Below are positions 23,291-34,790 of a stretch of 64,000 nt of DNA, piece by piece. A program made the translations under genes and the position numbers. The notes beneath the pieces are model-generated. The model worked only from the letters and a program-made list of their open reading frames with translations. It did not search any database and had not been told where the DNA came from. This DNA comes from Cephalopachus bancanus (lineage: Eukaryota; Chordata; Mammalia; Primates; Tarsiidae). The stretch is from positions 8,990,001-9,054,000 of the forward strand of contig JAPVLO010000153.1 of NCBI GenBank assembly GCA_027257055.1, written 5' to 3'. The number at the start of each line of letters is the position of its first letter. The stretch's first letter is position 1.

Positions 23291-24104
23291 AATGTGTGTG
23301 TGAAGGAGGCCAGCAGTCCATCAGTGAAGGTGAGGGCAACAGCAGCCAAGTTATGACGGGCCTTGTAGCCACTTAAGGGCTTTTGGTCTAAACCTGTGGG
23401 AGACTCTGGATGATTCCAAACCAACAAGTGAAATTAGAGAGACCACTCAGGCTCTGTGAAAAGGGTGTGAGGTTGGGAATACTGAGGCAGAGTCCCTGAG
23501 TTAGGTGCCTTTTATTAGTGGCTTTCTATGACTCTTGTATTCTTTGTTCTAAACACATCTGACAGCTAACACCATTTGGGGCTTTTTTTTCCTGTGGTGG
23601 ATCCAAGAGACTTGGAGGTTAATCTGCATACATAAAACACAGCTGCTGTTTGTCAGTTACTTCTGTGTGAAAACCACTATGGAGTTTCATCACATTTTGG
23701 GAATATATTAGGGTATTGGTTGTGAAATTCATTTTGGAGCATCCTGGAGGCTTTCTCAAAGATTAGGTGGTCATATTTCAGAGAGACGAAAACTGAGGTA
23801 CAAAAAAACTATCTTCTGGAAAGACATGTCATGTATGTGAAGACACTATTGGCCAGGAAAACAAATAGTAAGTTTGGATATTAACCTGCTTGCTCTCCTG
23901 TCCTGCTTCCATCTATTCCTGAGAAGAGCTCTCATTTTCATTTTCTGACCTGAATGCTGTGCTTTGAAGTCTTTTCAAGGATTGGACACAAACTTGGCCT
24001 CTAGACCTTTCCACTTTAAACCAAATTGCCGGATGACTTCCCTGCTCCCCTTTTGGGTGAAGGGCTAGGGATGGGATTAAACTCTTCCCTCCAATTCTTG
24101 TGAG

Positions 24105-24335
24105 CAGCTTGGTATCATGGAGAGTACAAGATGTGTAGTTACTTGCTAACTGTGTAATTTTTGGTAAGTTACTTAACTTGTCTGTGCCTCCATTTCTTCA
24201 TTTTGTAAAATGGAGATAATAACATCTACTTCATAGAGTTGTTGGGAGCATCAAATGGGTTAAATCATGCAACACTTAGCATACTCTCTGGCTTGTAAGG
24301 GCTACTCAATAAATGTGATTTGCTAGTATCAGTGT
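24105..24335 (+). mobile_element. MIR SINE, nearly full length
   Basis: MIR order is well kept: cttgctaactgtgtaatttt, ggtaagttacttaacttgtc, tgtgcctccatttcttcatt, gtaaaatggagataataaca, gagttgttgggagcatcaaa and the end gctactcaataaatgtgatt. Confidence 0.9.
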
Positions 24336-25589
24336 TATTATTCTTAGCATCATCACCATCATCACTTAGTTCCCACGGCAACCCTGTAAGCTTGTTAGTG
24401 TTATGTTCATTTTAGAAGGACTTCAAAATCCTTGGAGGAAAATAAAAATCCTGAAGGACAAAATTAAGATAGAAGTTGGAGGTTTAACACGATAGAGGCA
24501 GACGTGGAAAGAAAGTGAGTTGGATGAAGCCAAGTGGATCCCAGGTGACTATGCCATCGGATAGGGGGTGTCGGGGACCTTATGGTGTAGGGTGGGACTT
24601 GAAGGTACAGCAGTAGGACTGCTAACAGGAAGGTGATAACTGCTTTTACCGAGAATTTCCCTTTGGTCTACCAAGTGATTTAATGTTGAGTTCACTTTTG
24701 TGATACTCTGTAGTTGGAAGCCTGTTGATTGTAGAAATCCAGGCTGGTGGTTTGCCCCTCCTTCAATCCCTTCCCACTTGTTGATGTTTGCGTCTGTATT
24801 GCTCCCTCCAGATAAATGTTTTTTGCAAAGAACATATTTTTGCAAAAATATTTTTGCAAAAAATTGTTAGACTCATTTTTTTCTTTTAAAGAAAACAGGT
24901 ATATTTTCCTCATGTAATTGGATGAGTTATCCCTTAGGCACATGAGGAGTTTTCAGATTCAACTTTTTACCACTGTCTCTTCTCGGCTTATTCTCTTTCT
25001 TCAGTAGCCTAAGCCTGACTAGCAGAGCGTGGTCAAATTGTGCATTGACTCAGACGCTGCTACCAGAAATTCCCGGAGAAATCAATACAAGAATTTTTTT
25101 TTCATTGTAAAGAGAGCTTACAAAGAGAGAACAACTTATAACAAAAGCCATGTTCTTCCAAAATTGTTTTCTATGTTCCATTTGGGGCTATTTTGTGAAC
25201 TGTTGCTGATTTCTTCTAGCTTAGCTCCCTGTCCTATTAGGTCACATACTCAAATGTATAGGAAAAGGAAAGTGGAAGGTAAATTGGATTAGCTTGATGA
25301 GATGAAGTGGGGAAAAAAGGATAAACAGAAGGGAAATGTATTTTTGTTTGCAAAGGAAATGGGGGAAAAAATCGTGTGAATGAAGATTTGTTTTGACATG
25401 CTCAAATAATTACCAAGATGCTTTGTGGAAAATGTTTAGCACAAGTCTCCCCAAATTTATTGTGAGCCAGCATAATCTCTCTGAAGTCCTTTTGCATTTT
25501 GTGTGTGCTTAGAGCTGCATAATGTTAATGCTTAGCTAATTACTCTTCTCAAGGCTCCTGTGATTAAGTGCATTCAAAAAATTAAATGA

Positions 25590-25637
25590 GTAACTCCTTA
25601 TGAGGCTTGTAACTCTTGTAACTCCTTATGAGGCTTG
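25590..25637 (+). repeat. 28-bp period tandem duplication
   Basis: gtaactccttatgaggcttg occurs at 25590-25609 and again at 25618-25637. A partial unit, taactctt, lies between. Confidence 0.95.
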
Positions 25638-25997
25638 GAGATTAGGAGGATGAAGAAATTGACAAAAAAAAATGTGCTCAATTAGAGCTTTCTTGAAGAG
25701 CCATGGCATTTAATAGAAAAATAATAAGGTATCCCGAAGGCCCTGTCACTTAACTTGTGTTAAACGCCACATATTACAGATAAAAGTTCTATACAGGGTA
25801 AAGTATCAAACTGCAAATAATCAGCAACTTAGTTAATTATGCAAGAGGAACTTTTGCGTTAAAACTTTGTCTGCAGGAACTTTAAAAGGCAACAGGGAGA
25901 AAGCAAGAAAGATTTTAAGGGTAGACTTAGGGTCCTAGCTTTGTTAGTTTGTTTGTTTCTCCTCAATGATTATAACAGATTTTTCCAGAGTTACTCT

Positions 25998-26296
25998 TTT
26001 TTTTTTTTTTTTTGAGTTGGAGTCTCACTCTGTCATCCAGACTGGAGTGCGGTGTTATGCTCCCAGACACCGCAGCCTCGACCTGCTGGGCTCCAGCGAT
26101 CCTTCTGCCTCAGCCTTCCAAGTGGCTGGAACTACAGGCGTGCGCTACCACACCCGGCTATTATTATTTTTTTTAGTGTAGAGATGAGGGCTCACCAAGT
26201 TGCCCAGGTGGGTCTCGAACCCGCGGGCTCAGGCAGTTCACTCACCTCGGTCTCCCAAAGCATGGGATTACAGGCTGAGCCATCGAGCCCGGCCAT
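25998..26296 (-). mobile_element. Dimeric Alu, inverted, with target-site duplication
   Basis: A poly-T run, gagttggagtctcactctgt, both arms, and the head end gagcccggcc. It is flanked by the direct repeat cagagttactctt at 25986-25998 and 26297-26309, the target-site duplication of an L1-mobilised insertion. Confidence 0.96.
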
Positions 26297-26619
26297 CAGA
26301 GTTACTCTTATAGGAAAATTGAGATGTGAGAAGAATCCCCTCTTTTGAGTTTTATTTATTTATTTTACTTTTCGTCTCCTTTTCTTCTCCTTTCCTCTTT
26401 CCCAACAGCCTTACAATCATGTAGACCTGGCTAATATATTTAGATGGTATGACTTTAATGTGAGTCTCACTACTGCTTGATCACCTGTTCTCCATTCTCC
26501 TCATTCCTGTCAAGAAGTTCATGGGGGTTGTGTCTTGGTCCATTTTCTTTCTTTTTGTCACAGATCTCATTTCTATTGAAGGGGATGTCTGTGCAGCTCT
26601 GCTGGTGCCCTTTAGTGGT

Positions 26620-27475
26620 TTCTTTTTTTTTCTTAATTTTTAATTTTGAAGATGTGGGATATAATTCAGGGTTAGGTATACAAATATTCAGTATACATGT
26701 ACCCTTGATGAGGTGTGCCACCTGCTCTTCTGGCAGTTTCTCACTACTGCCAATCCCAAATTCTCCCACCCCCGGGAAGTTTCCCACTATTGCCAATCCC
26801 TTTCTTATTGTATTATGATAATTGTTCAAGGTCTGCTTATGAGTGAGAACACGTGGTACACAGTTCTTTGTTTCTGTGATAGATCACTCAGTATTATAGA
26901 CTCTAAGTCCATCCAAGTTGATGTGAAGTTCATAATTTTGTCCTTCTTTATGGCTGCATAATATTCCATTGTGCATATGTACTACATTTGTAAAATCCAG
27001 TCCTCTTTCAATGGGCAGCACGGTTGGTCCCATGTTTTTGCTATTGTAAATAATGCTGCAATAAAAATGCAAACACACATATCTTTTTCATAAATTGATT
27101 TGAGTTCCTCCAGGTATCTTCCCAGTAGGGCAATTATGGGATCATATGGCAGGTCAATTTTTAGCTCTTTTAGGAATTGCCAAACTGTTTTCCATAGAGG
27201 TCATATTAGTTTATACTCCTACCAACAATGTAGAAGTGTTCCCTTTCCCTGCAACCTCTCCAGTATCTTGTTTTTTGAGTTATTGATGATGGCCATCCTA
27301 ACTGGAGTTAGGTGGTATCTCAGTGTGGTTTTGATTTGCATTTCTTTATGACTAGTGAAGCTGAGCATTTTTTCATGTATCTGTTGGCTGCTCGTGTGTC
27401 TTCTTTTGAGAAGTGTCTTCTATTTATATCTTTTGCCCACTTTGTAATGTGGCTGTTTTTTTTTTATTTTTGGTA
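26620..27475 (-). mobile_element. L1 3' fragment, inverted
   Basis: Inverted L1 3' end and ORF2 tail: ttgaagatgtgggatataat, ggtctgcttatgagtgagaa, gttctttgtttctgtgatag, ccttctttatggctgcataa, atgtttttgctattgtaaat. It is the same region and a closely related family to the copy at 55381-57312. Confidence 0.88.
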
Positions 27476-27823
27476 TAGCAGAATACCACAGACTAGGTAA
27501 TTTTTAAAAAACAAAAGTTTATTTGGCTCATGGTTCTGGAAGCTGGAAAACCCAAGAACATGGCACTAGCATCTGGCAAGTGCCATCTTGTGGTGAAAGG
27601 CATCACATCACAAGCAAGCATGCAAGACAAAGAGAGAAAATAGAGCCAAACTCATCCTTTAATTCCTGCAATAACTAAACCATCCTTAATACAGGTGATT
27701 CCTGTATTAAGCCATTCATGAGGGCTCTTAATTCACCCTTTAAGAGTTTAACCTCCCAACACCATTACACTGGCGGTTAAATTTTAACATGAGTTTCTGA
27801 GGGGACATTGATATCATAGCAGT
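27476..27823 (-). mobile_element. MaLR-type LTR (MLT1/MST-like), inverted
   Basis: Starts tatagcagaataccacagac, runs through taggtaatttttaaaaaa, gtttatttggctcatggtt, ttcatgagggctcttaattc and cctcccaacaccattacact, and ends atgagtttctgaggggacat, then tcatagca. This is the order of an inverted MaLR LTR. No internal viral genes adjoin it. Confidence 0.75.
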
Positions 27824-28199
27824 CTGAGATTTTATCCTGTTTGCAAGCTATCAAGTTAGTCTGCCACATTTGCATGAGTGTGACACTGGCAGAAGACATG
27901 AGACTCCTGGGTCAGAAATAAAGAACTTTGTTGCTGACAACATAACGTGTGGCATGAGCTTCATGTTTGCATCTGTCCCTCTTGTCCCCTAAGTCACATA
28001 GGGATGATATAGACAGCCCAGATGTATGCTGTACACACAGTGGGTTTTATCACAGCTGAGGACCCCCAAGATAAGGAAACTCAATTTTAAGCAAACATAT
28101 CCCACTTTTGTCCCAGAGGAAGCCATCACATACCAGGATATGAGCAGTGCCTGAGATAAGGAGAGGAATAAGCCTAAATTTTTGTTCCAGAGGGGCTAA

Positions 28200-29240
28200 G
28201 GAAGAAAACAGGCATACAATTTGTTGATCATTATAACCTAGTGCAGCAAGTGCTATGAATCAAATTTGCACAAGACATATTGTCAGGAAGCTAATCCAAA
28301 TTGGGGGAAAGGGGGCAGGGAAGACATACTGGAAATGCTCACATTGACTCTTAAAGGATGAATGGAGATTGAATAGGTTAAAGGGGGTAAGAGAGAAAGG
28401 CAGTCTAGGCAGGGGGAAATCTTAAGAGACAAAAAGTGTGCTGCAGTATGTGGCAGGGGGAGTGCTAATACAAGCAATTTTAATGTTGCTGGAGCATAAA
28501 TGTGAGGTTGAAAATGTAGGGAGAGCTTCTTGGAGGCTAAACTTTGAAAGAGCTTGAGCTATGGGTTGTGTTATGGGCAGATTTTTGTTTTGACTAAAAC
28601 AAACATAAATCTTACAACAGTGAGGAGGATGGATTTGAAAAGAGACAGAAAGAAAGAAGAGATGCTATTGTAAACCAAGTATAAAGTTAAGGTTTGAGCT
28701 AAGGATAACTAATAGTGAAGATTTAGAGGAGACAAGATTAGCAACACATGATGATAGATACAGATGCAGATTATAGAAGGAAAAGAGGCCAATAAACTGC
28801 TAATGTTTCTAGATTGGGCAGCAAGATTGATGGTGGTTCCAGGAACTGAGAGAGAAAATTCAGAAAGAACAGGGGCAAATGTAGGGGGTAAGAATTTCAG
28901 GGATGGAGGTACCTGTGGAGGTGGCCATCAAGAGATTTAGGTGCATAAATTTGAATTCAGAGAGAGGTTTGGAATGAGATACAGACTTGGGAGATAGCAA
29001 TCATATTTGGAGTCATATTTCCAAAAATATGACTGTGATTGAGAGTGAATTAAGCAGTGAGCCAAAGGAAGCATGAAAGAAGTGCCCTTAGAGGAGTCTG
29101 AGAAATGGTCAGAGAGTAAAGAGAGGACGAAGAGTGAAGGATCTCTAATGTAGAATGCCTTTCTATTTGCCTTCTCTCTGGAGGTGGGATTGTGAGCTGG
29201 GGTGTAGAAATAAGCTTTAATCGTCCATGTTTCCAATTAT
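28200..29240 (+). mobile_element. Ancient mammalian interspersed repeat, family unassigned
   Basis: A collinear stretch with landmarks of a long, non-coding, old mammalian repeat: tgactcttaaaggatgaatg, tttgaaagagcttgagctat, then gcagcaagattgatggtgg, aggtgcataaatttgaattc and gagatacagacttgggagat. I know the pattern but cannot give a reliable family name. Confidence 0.5.
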
Positions 29241-29594
29241 TCAAAGCAAAGAGGTTAAAGGAATCTTCAATAATTTGGAAACCTCTAGTCCCGGACTACT
29301 AGCTGCAATCGTTTTCTAAACCCTGCTCTGTCAATACCTGCTTTATAACTTGGTAAAGGTACTGCCCCTGGATATCCTGGATTTCCTCACTGTTTAAGTG
29401 AGAGTATTGGATGCCTAACTTCTAAGACCCCTTGGGGGAACAGGCTCTTTATTTTGATAAAAAAAATTGGAGGCAGAGTTCATGCTGCAATATCTGGAAG
29501 ATGACTCTGCTTTCTCCATGATGATGAAGATGAGTCTTGGCGGACACTGAATTTCATTCAGTAATAAGGGAGACTAGATCTCTGTAAAAATTTA

Positions 29595-29873
29595 CTTTTT
29601 TTTTTTTTTTGAGTTGGAGTCTTACTCTGTCGCCCAGACTGGAGTGCAGTGGCCGCTCCCGGCCACCGCAGCCTCAACCTGCTGGACTCCAACGATCCTT
29701 CCGCCTCAGCCTTCCAAGTAGCCGGGATTACAGGCGTGCGCTACCACGCTCAGCTGATTTTTTGATTTATTGTAGAGATGAGGTCTCGCTGCCCAGGCGG
29801 GTCTCGAACCCGCGGGCTCAGGCAATCCACTCACCTCAGCCTCCCAAAGGCGCGGGATTACAGACTGAGCCAC
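29595..29873 (-). mobile_element. Young dimeric Alu, inverted
   Basis: Poly-T, then both arms with a perfect right-arm hairpin (gtggccgctcccggccac) and a perfect T-arm-like gcgggtctcgaacccgc near 29799. The head end is cut short at gagccac, lacking the usual gagcccggc. Confidence 0.96.
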
Positions 29874-30126
29874 AACATTCACTTTTTCTAAATGAACACA
29901 CATGGATTGGTATGTAAGTTCTTCCAAAATAGTGATTCATGCCAATATAAAAAAAGACATTAGTGAAAAAAATTTGAGGTCTTCAGACCTGATAAAAATC
30001 TAACTTTGAACTGTATGCCCCTGACATGGACTCTGTTAGTCAAGAAAGAAAAGGGGCTCCTTCTACTTCTGCCTGTATGGCCACCTCAACTCTAATAAGC
30101 TTTTCTAGTCATGACTATTTAGATAG

Positions 30127-30289
30127 AGTGCATGGGTGTGTGGATGTGTGAGTAGGTGAGCATGTGAGAGTGTACATGTTTAAGGTGGAGATGTGTGTGA
30201 GTATGTGAGTGTGTGGATATGTGAGTGTATGAGTGTGCAGATGTACAAGTGTGTGGATGTGTGTGAGTATATGTGAGTGTGTGCACTTT
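30127..30289 (+). repeat. Degenerate TG-rich minisatellite
   Basis: About 160 bp of tgtgagtg, tgtggatg and tatgtgag units with a loose 8-12 bp periodicity. Confidence 0.9.
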
Positions 30290-30429
30290 TCTTGCCCACT
30301 GTAACCCATCTGAAAAACTACGGGTTCCCTTTGATTCAAAACTATGGGTTCTCATATAATTAGTAAGTAACCTACGTAGAAGCATACTGAAAAGTACTAT
30401 AAGATCAGATCTTCTAAGGCAACCCTCTA

Positions 30430-32160
30430 GCCTTTGTTCAGACCAGTTATTTTACACTTTTTAATGCTTTGTGTGTTGAGGTCATTGTAGATTCACATAC
30501 ATTGTAAGATATAGTACAGAAAAATGCCTTATGCCCTTCCCTCATTTTCTCCTCATTTTCTCTCTTGTATAATCTTAGTACAATCTCAACCAGGAAGTTG
30601 ATATTCTCACAATCCACCTATCTTATTCAGGTTTCACCAGTTTTACATGCACTCATTGGTGTGTGCATATGTAATATGTGTACATTTAATTATATGCCAC
30701 TTTACTGCATATATAGACTTGTGTGGCCATCATCACAATTGATATTTGAAACAGTTTTCTCACAAGGGTCCTTTGTGCTACCCTGTATACCTTTCCTTTT
30801 ATCCTTCCCTTTCACTTACCTACTTTATCTTTAGAAAGTACTAATCTGTCCTCCATCTCTGTAATTTTGATATTTGAAAAATGTTATATAAATAGAACAA
30901 AACAGGATGCAGCCCTTTGAGATTAGAATTTTTTCCATTCAGCATAATTCCCTTGAGATCTATCCAAAGTGTTGTGTGTATCAAGAGTGTGCTCCCTTTT
31001 TTGCTGAATAATATTCCGTAGATGTTAACCATTCACCCATTGAGGTACATTTGGGTCATTTCTAGTTTTAACAGTTATGAATAAAACCACTGCAAGTTTT
31101 GTGTGAATATGACTTTTTTTTTTTTTTTTTGAGTTGGAGTCTCACTCTGTCGCCCAGACTGGAGTGCAGTGGCCGCTCCCGGCCACCGCAGCCTCGACCT
31201 GCTGGGCTCCAGCGATCCTTCCACCTCAGCCTTCCAAGTAGCCGGGATTACAGGCGCGCGCTACCACGCCCGGCTGATTTTTTGATTTATTGTAGAGATG
31301 AGGTCTCGCTGCCCAGGTGGGTCTCGAACCCGTGGGCTCAGGCAATCCACTCACCTCAGCCTCCCAAAGGCGCGGGATTACAGGCTGAGCCACCGAGCCC
31401 GGCTATGATTTTGTTTCTTTACAATTAATGCATAGGAATGCAATTGCTAAGTTGTATGGTTGTTGCCCATGTAGTTTTTAAAGAAACTACTAAACTGTTT
31501 ATCATAATGGCTGTACCATTTTCACCAGAAATATATAAATTATCTAGTTTTACCACATCCTCACCAGCATTTGGGTGCTGTCATTACCTTTTATTTTAGT
31601 CATTCTGATAAGCATGTAGAAATGGGTTTAATCTGCAATTCCCTCTAGCTAATGATGTTAAACTTTTTTTCATGTGCTTATTTGCTATTTGTATATTGTC
31701 CTTGGTGAAGTGTCTCATCATGGCTTTTGTCTGTTTTCTTATTTTTTTAACTGTTGAGTTTTGAGAGCTCTTTATCCTAGATATAAATCTTTTTGCCAAA
31801 TATATGGTTTACAAGTCTATTCTCCCAATGTGTAGCTCACCTTTTCATCCTCTTTGCAGGGTTTCTCTCAGAGCAAAAGTTTTTAACTTTGATGTGATCC
31901 AATTTATCAGTTTTTTCCTTTTATGGATTGTGTTATTAGTGTCAAGTCTATAAATGCTTTCCCTAGACCTCAGTTCCCAAGATTTTTCTCCTGTGATTTT
32001 TTTTCAAGAAATTTTATAGTTTTACATTTTACATTTAAGATTATGATCTATTTTGAGTTAACTTTTGTATAAAATGTGAGGTTTAAATTGTAGGGGTTTT
32101 TTTTATTTTTGTCTTTTTTTTTTTGCCTATGGATGTTCATTTGCTTCAGCACTATTTATT
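30430..32160 (-). mobile_element. Ancient L1 3' region, inverted, split by an Alu
   Basis: The inverted L1 region starts near ttgtgtgttgaggtcattgt and continues with ctgaataatattccgtagat. It resumes after the Alu with aatgcaattgctaagttgta and later gatgtgatccaatttatcag and ttatgatctattttgagtta. It corresponds to the same part of L1 as 1012-2640. No frame is intact. Confidence 0.82.
31114..31403 (-). mobile_element. Young dimeric Alu, inverted, inside L1
   Basis: A poly-T tail, complete arms, gtggccgctcccggccac hairpin, linker tgatttattgtagagatgag, and the head end caccgagcccggc. The flanks tatgact and tatgatt look like a short, partly decayed target-site duplication. It splits the L1 at 30430-32160. 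Confidence 0.96.
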
Positions 32161-32300
32161 TATTTTTCCAAGTACAAATAATGCTTTATCATCTGCATTT
32201 GAATTTTTCACTACAGATTTCTTAATTAAGACTTTTGCCTCTCTTTTAATATGAAAAGCATCTTCTGACCTTCAGCTCATGTATTCAAAAAAGGCAGACT

Positions 32301-32585
32301 AGGCCGGCTCGGTGGCTCAGTCTGTAATCCCAGCACTTTCGGAGGCTGAGGTGAGTGGATTGCCTGAGCCCTAGACTCCCCCGAACAACTTGGTGAGACT
32401 TCATCTCTACAATAAAAAAAAAAAAAAAAAAAATAGCCGGGCATGGTAGCGCACGCCTGTAGTTCCAGCTCCTTGGAAGGCTGAGGCAGAAGGATCACCG
32501 GAGCCCAGCAGGTTGAGGCTGCGGGAGTGTGCCACTGTACTTCAGTCTGGGCGAGAGAGTGAGACTCCAACTCAAAAAAAAAAAA
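32301..32585 (+). mobile_element. Dimeric Alu, sense, with target-site duplication
   Basis: Starts ggccggctcggtggctcagt and ends gagactccaactcaaaa. Its inter-arm linker is an expanded run of about 20 A. The direct repeat aaggcaga at 32291-32298 and 32586-32593 flanks it. The left B-box region is damaged (cctagactcccccgaacaac). Confidence 0.95.
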
Positions 32586-33523
32586 AAGGCAGAATAAATG
32601 CAATATTCATTTAAGTAAGAATTCTACTGATCTACTATATTATAGAATGCAGATATAGTGATGATTATAAAATCAAATGGACTTTATTCTCAGTCATGAT
32701 ATTTACACCATCATACACAATAGCACTAATTGCATATTCAATGTGATGCCAGGATTTTGCCCATTAGTACATGATTCATTGTGGAAAGTTTCACTGGTTG
32801 AGTTTGATTTGAATAAGAGTTTCCCCAGCCTCATGGGCAATATCAAATGTAGTCAGAAGATTTAGGAAACTGGATAATGTGGTCACTGGAGCTAAGAAGA
32901 GAAAATATTGTGGCAGACAACAGGAAAAAGACTGGAGAAAGAAAGATTATTCTTTTATGAAAGAGAGTTTTAGAAATACTCATAATAATCCAGGAAGGAC
33001 TGTAAAACATTGTGATTCTCTGAATGTAGGACATGTTGTTCAATTTTATTCACTCAAAAACTTATGTACATCAACAAACTGTATTAATTACAGCGGGACC
33101 ATTGTTTCTCTGTTATCAAACTAATGCAAACTCCTATTCTTTAATTTACTTTATGTCTTTTTATTAAAATGCATGCTTCATTGTTGTTTTGGTCTAAACA
33201 CCTTTTATTCTGGTCTTGGCTCCACTTGCTGTTCACAGCTTCTCTCATAAAACACAGAAACTGAAAACTTGAGTTGAATCAAGACATTTGTCCCTGAACT
33301 TTCTTGTGTAATCAGTGGGAAAGTTGCAAGTCTGATACGTGGTACTGACTTGCAGGGTAAAGAGGAGAAACAAACAAAATAGATACTTTCTCAGAATCCT
33401 CCAGGGCAGTTGTAACTGTGATGTAAATCAGTCACCAAAGAACAGACCCCTAAGCTAAAAGAGATGCCAGGGTCTCTTTTAAAAACTATGACAGATGTCC
33501 CACTAATTCTCAGAACATAAGTT

Positions 33524-33870
33524 CAGATGTCTCCTTATGATGGGTACCACTTATGATTTTTCCACTTGCAAAAGCAATTGATTCAATAGAAATCACATTT
33601 CAAGTACCCATGCAACCTTTCTGGTTTTCACTTTTAGTATAGCATTTGATAAATTACATGAGCTATTTAACACTTTATTACAAAATAGGCTTTGTGTTAG
33701 ATAATTTTGCCCAACTATAGGCTAATGTAAATGTTCTGAACACATTTAAAATAGGCTAGGCTAAGCTATGATGTTTGGTAGCTCAGGTGTATCCCATGCA
33801 TTTTTGACTTAAAGATATATTTGTGATGGGTTTATCAGGATGTAAACCCTCGTAAGTCAAGGAGCATCTG
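33524..33870 (+). mobile_element. Tigger-family non-autonomous DNA transposon
   Basis: About 347 bp with near-complementary ends: cagatgtctccttatgatgg at the left and taagtcaaggagcatctg at the right. The internal text gcccaactataggctaatgt, aaataggctaggctaagcta and gtgatgggtttatcaggatg is typical of Tigger-derived MITEs. The flanking TA has decayed. It encodes no transposase. Confidence 0.8.
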
Positions 33871-34686
33871 TGTCATTTACTTCTGAGACCCTGGAGTGAG
33901 GGTTTGTCATGCTTGCTTCCTAGTATCTTGCACACAGTAAAATAAATCTTGGGATGGAAAGATACTAGAGATAGGTACAGTAGCATGGTGAAGTTAAATT
34001 GAGAAAAGTCTTTCAAAGGCCCTCTAGAATCTTAATGATTTCCAAAGATCTCCCTTTGAGCTTTCCTATCTTGCCTCTGGTAGCCTAATTAATAAGAGTG
34101 ACTTTTTAGCTGTTGCCAAATTCCACTCAAGTTCAAATGACAGCTGTCAGGAGAATGTGGTTGAGAGCTGCTGAGACCCTTAGTTATCTAATTATTTTTA
34201 GAAGCTGGAGGATACATAGGTCTCTAATTATCTAACTATCTTTAGAAGTCTTTGGTTTAATGAGTGTTGTATTTCTTAAGTAGCCACAGGTGTTTTAGAA
34301 TCACGCTAGGCACTCTTGGGGCTCTACATTGTTTGATAAGTTTTCAGGTTCGTTATTTCATCATCATCAGACCTCAAAAATATCTGATCATAGTTGATGT
34401 TTTATTTGATTATCTGCCTTTCTGTCTGAAGGAGCTAGAACTGAGGCACCATCTCAGTGAGGTTGGTGGTCAAATACAAGTTTCATCCAGGAATTTTTGT
34501 TATCATATTCTTTGGTTCAATATTTGAGCTGAATGACCTTAGCTAGTTCTTTGCTTCTCTGAGTTTTAATTTCTTACTATAAAATAAACATAAAAATCTT
34601 TTTTTTAACAAATAATGCTGAGTAGATGCAACTAAATAAAATTGCATATGTAAACGTATCTGTAATATAGTAAGTAATCAAAAAAG

Positions 34687-34790
34687 TTTCTGTTTTTTCT
34701 TTCCTCCTTTCTTTTTCTTTCTCCCTCACTCCCTTTCTTTTCTTTCCTACTCTTTTCTTCCCTTCCTTCCTTATTCTTCCCTTTATTCCT
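34687..34790 (+). repeat. CT-rich (TTTC/CCTT) simple repeat
   Basis: About 100 bp almost purely pyrimidine without a strict period. Confidence 0.9.

Noticed and set aside
29609..31428. Open frames with LSPRLECSG, PRPAGLQ and DEVSLPR
   Set aside because: These are translated inverted Alu sequence, repeated in every Alu of the window.
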